Shown here one piece after another: positions 55,825 through 64,000 of a DNA stretch of 64,000 nt. The notes beneath the pieces are model-generated. The model had not been told where the DNA came from, made no database searches, and was given only the letters and a program-made list of their open reading frames with translations. The stretch lies in NCBI RefSeq assembly GCF_910592395.1, contig NC_088323.1, positions 13,689,501 through 13,753,500 of the forward strand, in the 5' to 3' direction. Positions within the stretch are counted from its first letter, which is position 1; each line of letters opens with the position of its first letter. Source of the DNA: Lineus longissimus. Lineage: Eukaryota > Nemertea > Pilidiophora > Heteronemertea > Lineidae. The position numbers and the translations under genes are program-made.

Positions 55825-55923
55825 GACGGCTGGACGGCGCTAATGAGCGCCTCCAAAAACGGTCACATTGGTGTCGTAGATGCTCTATTGAAATGTGGCG
55901 CAAAGGTTGACAAAGAGAAGAAG
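55825..55923 (+). CDS. Single ankyrin-repeat exon (33 codons), copy 2
   Basis: The acceptor CTGTCTTGTTTCAG precedes it and AAG|GTAACA follows. The 99-bp exon encodes one repeat: DGWTALMSAS, then IGVVDALLKCGAKVD. It differs from 19097-19195 at several residues. Intact as an exon; no partner exons that would complete an ankyrin protein are visible apart from truncated ones. Confidence 0.8.
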
Positions 55924-56506
55924 GTAACACACCAAAACTTCCATTCATCTTAACTTAGCTTTCTAAATCATAAGATAACAAAGCATTGTATATTATTGTT
56001 GAATAACTAGTTTGAATCGCTTGAAATCATCCACACCTCAGGGTCCGGTATTCATGAAGCCTTCTTGATAGAGTTTAGTAAGCGTTTACGTTTTACTAGG
56101 TGGTTCTTAGCGAGTTGCGTCATATTCACAAAGCACTCATAACTGCAATCGATTTCGTAAATCGTCGCTACAAGCCCTATGTGAGGTGTTTTCGACTTCG
56201 TAGCATTTTCTATGGAGGTTCTTCACGTGACTTCACGACGTGACGTTTTGATGGCCACCTGCCAATGCATTTCCTTTACGTCGTGACCACGTGACGGCCA
56301 ATATGGCAGTGCAAAACAAAACTCTACATTCCTACGTTAGATGGCGCGCCGATCGAATCTGACTTGACACTAGGTGGCAGCAGCTGACGGGTATAAAAAG
56401 ATAAACGAAATGTCCGCGATCGATAAATTTGAACCCGCAATTCACACACTTTGTGACCAAAACATAAGAGAAAAGTATCATATACAAAAGAGTTTTTTTT
56501 TAAAAG

Positions 56507-56557
56507 GTCGTAGATTCTCTATTGAAACGTGACGCAGAGGTTGACCAAGGGGAAAAG
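56507..56557 (+). pseudogene. Truncated ankyrin exon, copy 2
   Basis: Second half of a repeat only (VVDSLLKRDAEVD) with the donor AAAAG|GTAACACACC. Same truncation as 19795-19845. Confidence 0.75.
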
Positions 56558-57079
56558 GTAACACACCAAACGTCCCATTCATCCTAACTTAGCGCTCTAA
56601 AATCGTAAGATAATAAACCGATGTATGTTATTGTTGAATGGGATAACTCTTGCGGTCATCTACACATCAGACTCTTATCCATTTATATATTTCGATATTT
56701 GCTTATCGATAGAATACTTATTAAATTGTTAAATACATGAGCATGACTGTATACATGTAGCACTGCCGCTGTCCCGAGAGGAAAACAATGGCCATTCTGA
56801 ATCCTGTGGCGCCTCGAAAGTTAAAGTTCCAAAAAGTCAAAGAGGTAAACATATAAGGTCACAATTTGCAATGTCCATTAAATCTTGGTAAGAAGATACG
56901 ACTTGTTATCCAAAGTTTAACATTGTAGATACTTCCTGATCAGTATAATATATCGATAATTGCGGTGATTAATTAATTAAACACCGCGTTTGTGTTATTT
57001 GATCATTCACATGCGGTTTATAGCTCACAGTTTTCGGTGGCGTTACAGCAGTGAAAAAACATGAACAAACAAACTGCAT

Positions 57080-57903
57080 GTAATCACGAATTGCTATCGT
57101 ACAATGCTATCGTGACTTCTGCTCAAAATTATCAAAAACCGACGCCGTTAACGACAGTCTGCAGACTCAACTTAATAATTTACAACACGAAAACAGCGTC
57201 CTTAAGTCTGAGTCAGACAAAAACAATAAAGAAATATGTGAAATAAAGGGAAAAGGAAACAAAAAAGCTTAGATAACAGTGTGATAAGCATAACTCACAA
57301 AGGCGAGACGAAATCAAACTTGCATTTGAACGTAAGCAAGGACATTCGGGTGTCTCGAAACTTCGTAATGATCTGAAGCAACTGAAAGTAGACGTCAGTG
57401 CGATCGAGATGCCAGAAACGAGCAGAGATTTAAATGACATTCGGAAAAATATGGAATCTTTACGCTCGAAACAGAACTCCTTTGATCGAGATATTCGGAA
57501 CCTTTGTAAAAGCGGTAGTTATGCAATGTGCCTGAAAACAACCAAAGAGGCAGGTGATGAAATTGATATCAAACCAAAGCTTCCCCGCATCCATAGGACC
57601 ATGGTTGATGAGGCTGACTTACCTTACATAAGGAAAACACCCAACGCGTCTGAAAACTCGAAGGATACGAAAAAGGGCTCCAATGCAAATCAGAGGGGAA
57701 ATCAACTTGTCTATTCGCTTGCTCACCAACAACCTGAGCTGGATATCATACCTGATCGTGCGTCATGGCGGAACTCCTCGGATGCTGCAGATCGGCCTGT
57801 TACTACTACATACCTGCTGCTGCGAGAATCGCCTTCATCGTCCTCGTCATCGAACTCTATTAGAAGACTAGAAACGGATAAATCTTACTCCTCACCCCTT
57901 TGA
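57080..57903 (+). CDS. Coiled-coil protein fragment (last exon-like frame), copy 2
   Basis: From about 57280 one frame is open to the stop at 57901-57903: RRDEIKLAFERKQGHSGVSK, LRNDLKQLKVD and IRKNMESLRSKQNSFDRDIR are heptad-rich, followed by a polar Ser-rich tail (SPSSSSSSNSIRRLE). Upstream, 57120-57270 in another frame reads DSLQTQLNNLQHENSVLKSE, also coiled-coil-like; stops near 57270-57290 separate the two. No catalytic domain. In the first duplicate the part after 57413 is missing. An ankyrin plus coiled-coil protein is a plausible parent, by inference only. Confidence 0.5.
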
Positions 57904-58620
57904 CGCACCGAAACTGTGCTTGCAAGCAACCAGTTCATGGTGAGAACCAGGGACTATGGTGGGAGTGACCAGCTAAAGCAGGATTGGCCTGTACCGGACA
58001 CTACCCAACATCCTGGGTGGTCTGTGATTAACACTGGTGTTTTGATACTGGCGTTTTCAACTGCAGACTAACTACTACAGGTATAACTCACTGATGCAAT
58101 GCTCGGGAATTAGCTGGAGATGAACTTCGACTTCAAAGTTTCATTCCTAAAGTCAGTAATTGAATGCTGGGTCAACTAACTTTTCACAGGGGCCAGCTCC
58201 TGCACTCTATTACTCGTGGAGTGACCACATGCATGTATTTATAAGGAGGCTTGGGTTATCTGTTCATATGATTACAAGAAGGAAACTCAAAATGTTAAGT
58301 GTTCATCATCATATGCGAATGAAAAAATAACATGTGATAGTGAGAGACGTCATCGATATTTATGTTGATTGTCAGTAACTAATCACAGAGCTTTTATTTT
58401 TTTATGTTTCCAGGGGTTAATTAGAGGACCACCGGAAGTGGGGAGCTCGTTGACCCCTGGAAATAGAGGTTGCAGAGGCCTCGGCTCCACATCATTGGTA
58501 TTCACCTGTTATTAACCAGCGTTATAAAGTATTGTTTCTTGTAGTCCCGCGAGAGGTGGAGACGGTTGCGTTCTGTCTCTCGTCCTCAAGCTGGCCATTT
58601 GAATTATAGTTGATTAACCG
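57904..58620. other. 3' flank of coiled-coil frame
   Basis: Non-coding. It contains the module shared with 20707-20790 and 44700-44790, and a short inverted repeat at about 58406-58464. Confidence 0.5.
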
Positions 58621-58749
58621 AGACTTACCTGTAAGTTGAAGGTTGATTGTAATTCTATCGAACAATCAATCACGAGCGGGATCACGTGAGATACGCGCAG
58701 TAGATCAGCAGTAAGCCTAATGGCCGCGGCCACGCTAAATACCCACCAT

Positions 58750-61222
58750 GAGACAAGACCACTAATGAATATTCATAGGTTGGAGGGTCGAGGCCTATCA
58801 ATTAGACGAGTGCATGTTTTTAACTCTCAAGTACATATTTGGAGAGGTATTGAAAAAATATTTGTTGTTTCAAGTCTACACTGAGATATTAAGAAATTAT
58901 TTGATGAAAAAATTAATTTCGAATTTTGCTAATTGGGTAATAGGGGGCGTGTTTTGAGTTTTTTCTGCCAGTTGGCTGAAAAGAGTGGAAATATCGAAGT
59001 CTGTCTAATTTGTCGATTATCAAAAAATTTCCGTGGTCAATCACCATTTTATTTTTCACCATTTACTTGCCCGACTGTCCGGAATAACATAATCTAAATT
59101 TCAGATTCACAACACCACGCGTTCTTTGATGCGTAGCGGTCAAACATTGACAATTTAAGTGCGGGTCCATGATACCACCATTCAGAGGGTGGCAAGGTGG
59201 GGGTCAAAAGTTTTTAATGAGATTTGGCATGCAAGACCCATTCACTAAGACAACAATCCACAGCAATTATGAGCTCAGCCAAGTAACTGGTTGCTGAGCT
59301 AGGGGTGGGCCTATTTTTGGGGTCACGTTAAGCCATTTTTGGTAAATTTTAGGCCATTTCTGAGGGCGACTTTGGACATGCGTACCAGGACGAAAGAGCA
59401 ATTCTGGACAATACCCTTTTGTGTGGTAGTAGTACATGGTCTGTTGTGTTCACCCAAGAGAAATCATAAAGCCATGGCCTCTGCCCAGGCTACTATAGGC
59501 CTAGAAAGATTATGTAATAGGTCATGGTTGCGGAAGAGGTCAATTCAGACCAATGGTTCTTAGCCATTGCAGGGCTCTGGATGTTGCAATATGCCTCATA
59601 TTGAAGGTAATTACATCACCTTTCAAAATCCAAAAGGAAAATCCAGGGAAGTCCATGGGTTTGGTCAGGGTGTCCCAATAAAAAAGTGAGATTTTTAGCA
59701 AAAGAGGAGATTTTTCACTCATTATGAAGTGGCGCCGCCTATTGTGTATTTATGGAAATAGTCTCTTCATTGCCCAAATTGGTCCTTGACCACAATTATT
59801 TCCTGTGTGGTGCTGTATGATGTTATGAAAAAGACATTTTGGGTCACCATTGCAATGCATGGGCGGGGGGGGGGGGGGGCACTCAGTGATCTGAAGAGAT
59901 TCCACTTCCCAGGGTGGTCGTGTACCTAAGCCTCCTCTTCGAAATTTCAATCCTCGGTTGGCGGATAAGGGACACTTTTCATAAATAATCCACTCCCAAC
60001 GATGCCTGTAGCCAAGCTAACTTTTCAAACAAAATCTAAATCAATATCAATATCGTTGTATAGGGGACATCCCCTCCTGATTCATGGTTGGTCTGCTTGG
60101 ACCAACTATTTCTTTAGCGTTACATCCAGAAAAATAAGGATTTTTACCTGCATGATCAGGCAACAAAGCCAAAGGTCAGGACAGACCTCTGCAGACAGCG
60201 AATTCTATCTAATCACACATGAACGAGAAAAGTGAACAAGCAGTCCACCAGAAATAATGAAAATTAGTACTACAATGTATAATGTACTATGACTTCTTTT
60301 CACTATATATGACTATTTACAACATGAACACATACAAACATACAATGGCCAGCCCCCCCCCCCCCCCCCCACAGTTGAGTTTTAAAGCAGCTGACCTTTG
60401 ACCTGGTAAATACACAATACATTGTATCTCAAAAACAAGAGCAGCCGTAATGACACCAAATGTCATCCTGGGTATACATTTGTACCTAGTGTACACATGT
60501 ACCAATGATAAAAACGGGGCAACAATAAGGATCCTCAACTTTGACCGGATACCAGGACCAAGTTTCTGATTTCTGTAGCATTTCTGAAGTTAGGCTGGTA
60601 TGGCACTGAAAGCAGCCACTCACAAGAGTTCGGTCTGAATCTAAGCACCTAGTACCATAATTATATTGTACATGCAAGGTGTCCCAGAGAGTGCGCCAAA
60701 GGGCCCATTGGCTGTGATAACCATCCAGACTACAAGGCTAACAAGTTGAAAGGTCAACAAGAAACTCTATTGCCCCGTCTAAATATTGGATAATACCGTA
60801 TCACTAGAGCTATCAGATTGGTACAAAAATAGCTTTTAGTCTCAGTATGAACATGGATTGATAATATTAAATACAGTCCAACTGGTGTCTCATCTGCTGT
60901 ACATGTTCTAGGGTATACAAAAAAATCCAGTCGTCTTATTCAAAAACATGATGCATTCTACATGGAGGCCATGAAAAGAACTTCTCATTTCTCTTAAACA
61001 TACAACGTACAGGTCAGCAATCCTCTTTTCAAAGAGAGGAATTGGAACAGATGCTTATGTCTAGGTCACCATTCATTTCATGCTTCAGTAGCAATATTCT
61101 AGGTTACAAGATAAAAACTGGCCCTGAGGTCAATGTTTGACTAGATTATTTGAAAAATTGGAAATTGGGAAGTTTTTTCCAGGGTCACTATGCAGATTCA
61201 ATGATCACCAAGATCCAACGTA
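58750..61222. other. Non-coding stretch downstream of the DDE-like gene
   Basis: No domain-bearing frame. It includes a G run at 59862-59879 and a C run near 60353-60370. Part may be the 3' UTR of the minus-strand gene ending at 61223; I could not pick a polyadenylation site with confidence. Confidence 0.45.
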
Positions 61223-63770
61223 TTAGAAACCTGCCTCCTGAGCAACTTTGTTTCTGAGTCTGCGTCGCACCACAGCAGCAGATACAGCAGCAACTTCCTC
61301 CTCAGTTGATTCTTCAACAACTGGCCCATCAGGGAGATGTCCACATTTCTGCTTTGTGGACAACCTACTGAAATAGCTCATCACCTGCTGTGATATTAGC
61401 CAGTGCTCTTTGCTGAATGTAGCCTTCAGACGTGTGGCAACATTTGAGGGATTCTCCTTGATACCGGTGTTGACACCTTTCATGAACTCTTTCTCCAGGA
61501 ATTCCCGCACCTCTGGGGCATTGCGCCGTGCAGTCCGTTGGCCACGCTGAGCCCATCCTATTTTAACGAGGCTGCTTCCAGACTCAACGGTGCCCGACAC
61601 TTCAATAGCACCACTGGAAACAGAAGGCTTTGCAAGGGCATCGACTTTTTCAGTCCACTTCCTCTTGACTTTATCGATTTTCGTGTCCTTCAGTGGGAGG
61701 GCATCATGAGTACCGCAAGCCATGTGCATGGTGAGTGCCTCCTGGCTAGGGAACATCCTACCGCAACCATCTTCCGGGCATGGCACTTGCACCATCTGTG
61801 AGGAACTGTGGGCACTAAGACTTCCTGTGATTTGATCTGGTATAGTGTAATCACCTATAACTACACCAGATGATCCCTGTCTGGTCTTCTTCAGTACAAC
61901 ATTGTGGCTATGGAATTGGCCAACCCCGACACCATACGCTGTCCAAACCCGAATGCCTTCTTCCTCAAATTGAAAGTTTGTGTAAGACGTTATTCCTTGC
62001 CAAGTGCCCTTTTCTTTGGCTGCTCCGGGCTTTAGGGTTGCAACGGCAACATAGCAACCGCGTACTCCACCATACGTCTCAAGAGCATTCTTCATATCCA
62101 GGGCAGTCTGGACATCATGCCCCTCATTCACATATCGCTGCATGTGAGCCTTCATTGGGGCAATTTTTCTATCACATATATCTTTGCCCGATTGGGCCTC
62201 GCTAAAGTCATATCGTTTTATGAAAATCCCCTTGGCTTTAGACAGTGATGGCAGAGACAATAGCAGGGAAGCGTTGTGGTAACAACCCGCATTGTCAGAC
62301 CGAAGGAACAGCTCTGTCACTTGTGGCAATTCGACTTGAAGCTTTGCGATGCAGGCCTCAATCAACGAGTAGACACTGAACCAATCCTGCTTGCATTGAT
62401 CGAGCACGTGGACAAAGCAGTGTATCTGGAAAAAAACAAAAATTACAAAACTTTAAAATGAGACGGTGAACGTAAGGAGGAATTCGTCTAGGGTGAGATA
62501 CATGTATTGGCATGTATCACTTAAATTTGCTGTCACTTTGGGAAGAACATCAAACATCCATCATCAATTAGTATTGATGACAGGACATCATTCCTGTGAA
62601 ACAAATGAACTATACTGCCCTTGGCATTATAGTATAATTGAAATAGGTGATCCTCTCCCAGCACACAGACTGTTTAGTTTTTGAGTTCTTCAGTCCAAAT
62701 CACTCTGTGCATAGGCTACCACTTCTTTAAAAAGTTACACCAGCCTCTTTTCACTCATTCAACTGGAAGGTCCTTCAGTCACGCAGATTGGAGAACAGTG
62801 TCACACCGAAACATTCATACATGGAGGACCTCTGCAACTAACCTGGAACTCGTTTTCCATTGTCTTTGTCACCAACGCAGACACATGCCTGGAGATGCCT
62901 TTCTTAGCAAACCAGTCTTGCTGGGCCTCACGGAACTTCATCGGTAGGAATTTCATTGCCCAGTCCATGGTCATCAAGCACTGGTTTGGCAGCAGCTCAT
63001 CAAGAATTTTGGTCTTGGCCCTCTCCTGGTTCTTGGCCCTCAGCAAATGTGCCTTCAGTTGAATGATCTTCTCCTTTGCCGCTTCAAAATCAAAAAGAAG
63101 CTCTTCCCTCTGTTTCTCATACCTGAAAACAAGACCGCATGATACGTTAGCACAAGCATAAGCATGGGGTGGCATAAGTCACTCAGGCAGTGTTTACTTT
63201 GAGCCTGAAATTTGGGATAGGGTATTGACATTCAATTGAGTTCTACACCACAGTAACAATATACAGATTGAGACACACCATCAGTCAGCAAATTGTTGGA
63301 ACTGACAAATCACTGTTTGATTCCTGAGAAAGTCCATGACCACACACTTATTCTCAGAGGTGTGTGCTACTGAATCAAACTTGATGTAAGGCAAGTAGTT
63401 GAATGATGGTTCAGGAAACAATCAAGAAAACAGCCAGAAGATCATGATGGCATTGAATGTCATTCATCAACACAAATCCTAGGCATACAGAACATGCTTG
63501 GCATAAGAAAATATCCATACCTGTATGACACGTCTGAATCGCTGAAGGCTGACTCGATGGTATCAAATATATACGATATCTCGTCACATCGTTGACATGA
63601 AAAATCATGTTTGTGGCTGCAAGGTGTTGTACCATCCCCCAAGGCATACATGATACAGTGGTCAGGGCACTGGCTGGCTTCGCTGACATGAAGTTTGAAA
63701 TCCGTCTTTAGGTAAACCCTCGCAGACTGAATCTTGACATTCAAGTCCTCTATTGTTGCATGTGGATAAC
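61223..63770 (-). CDS. Three-exon gene with DDE/RNase-H-like motifs and a C2H2 finger (5' partial)
   Basis: Exons on the minus strand are 63770-63521, 63122-62843 and 62425-61223; all introns are GT-AG and the frame is open throughout. The phase at 63770 shows that at least one upstream exon is missing. Exon 1 has a zinc-binding pattern (CPDHC, later SCQRCDEI). Exon 2 has a helical basic region and MDWAMKFLPMKF. Exon 3 has LRSDNAGCYHN, then DFSEAQSGKDICDRKIAPMK, a C2H2 finger (CPEDGCGRMF...HMACGTH) and a basic, Ala-rich C-terminus ending at 61223. The spaced Asp residues resemble RNase-H-fold nucleases and integrases; that reading is my inference. I recall similar uncharacterised proteins in other marine invertebrates. 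Host gene or mobile-element gene is open. Confidence 0.82.
62426..62842 (-). other. Intron 2 of the DDE-like gene
   Basis: GT at 62842-62841, and a pyrimidine-rich acceptor (TTTTTTTCCAG on the minus strand) ending at 62426. Joining gives FQ|IHCFVHVL in phase 0. No other feature inside. Confidence 0.8.
63123..63520 (-). other. Intron 1 of the DDE-like gene
   Basis: GT at 63520-63519, and an acceptor GTTTTCAG ending at 63123. The split codon AG|G restores Arg between SYR and YEKQ. No other feature inside. Confidence 0.8.
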
Positions 63771-64000
63771 CTGAAATTAATGTGAAAAAAAAGTTAATTT
63801 GATAAGCAGGTTGCATGTGAAATTCTTTTGAGTTCACTATGAATATAATAGTGCTTGACTGATGCATGTGGGCCTATCTTTTCTATTAGCAGATTGAGAA
63901 AAACAAAGAGTACAAGTGAAACAGAATGGGCATAGTTGGCTTGGCCGAATGGGTATAGCTGGCTTGGCAATGTGTTACAATCAGTTTTAGGCAGCCTATG

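Larger units (their letters stand above)
52231..58749. repeat. Large duplication, copy 2 (uninterrupted)
   Basis: Collinear with 1-4692 and then 18780-21297. Copy 2 lacks the 14-kb insert, the MITE at 18817 and two blocks (equivalents of 1158-1467 and 2410-3659). It keeps 54974-55218 and 57414-58163, which copy 1 lacks. It stops at 58749 inside the DIRS sequence, where copy 1 continues. Divergence by eye is a few percent. Confidence 0.93.

Noticed and set aside
61538-62205. Open frames on the plus strand
   Set aside because: Antisense shadows of exon 3 of the DDE-like gene.

Overview
The window looks like nuclear DNA of an animal, most likely a marine invertebrate. The evidence is spliceosomal introns, single-repeat ankyrin exons, TTAGGG-like tracts and a dense animal-type mix of mobile elements (Polinton/Maverick, DIRS, BEL/Pao, Gypsy, pogo-like DNA transposons, several LINE lineages, a tRNA-derived SINE, fold-back elements). 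An echinoderm, hemichordate or cephalochordate is my guess from the element mix; no sequence here names the species. I see no bacterial operons, rRNA, convincing tRNA gene or CRISPR array. Almost every protein-like stretch is broken by stops, frameshifts or deletions.

Layout. Positions 1-4692 and about 18780-21297 are the two halves of one copy of a large duplication; the other copy is unbroken at 52231-58749. The first copy is split by about 14 kb (4822-18777). That insert holds a BEL/Pao pol remnant (paralogous to 46902-47483), a Gypsy gag remnant, three pogo-like transposons lying end to end (9528-13534, 13541-15922, 15931-17539) and a LINE fragment. The duplication carries 99-bp ankyrin exons and a coiled-coil coding remnant, and it ends inside a DIRS retrotransposon (about 21160-24050, minus strand). 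From 24 to 31 kb the DNA is mostly non-coding, with two decayed ankyrin exons and a 1.85-kb element with terminal inverted repeats at 29134-30986.

31.4-37.7 kb is a decayed Polinton-like element: a family B DNA polymerase on the minus strand, a decayed deoxynucleoside-kinase-like gene beside it, and several small open frames. A SINE and a 755-bp fold-back element have inserted into it. 38-47.5 kb holds a 5'-truncated LINE, a reverse-transcriptase gene enclosed by terminal inverted repeats (40591-42422), two fold-back elements and a fourth pogo-like transposon with a TA target duplication (44813-46899). 47.5-51.3 kb contains a degenerate tandem array with a unit near 115 bp.

61223-63770 (minus) is the best candidate for an intact gene: three exons join in frame and encode a protein with RNase-H/integrase-like acidic motifs, zinc-binding clusters and a C2H2 finger. 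Its 5' end lies beyond the window. The most unusual items are the reverse-transcriptase element with inverted termini, the kinase-like gene inside the Polinton, the end-to-end pogo elements, and this DDE-like gene. All names come from recognising motifs by eye; no database search was run.
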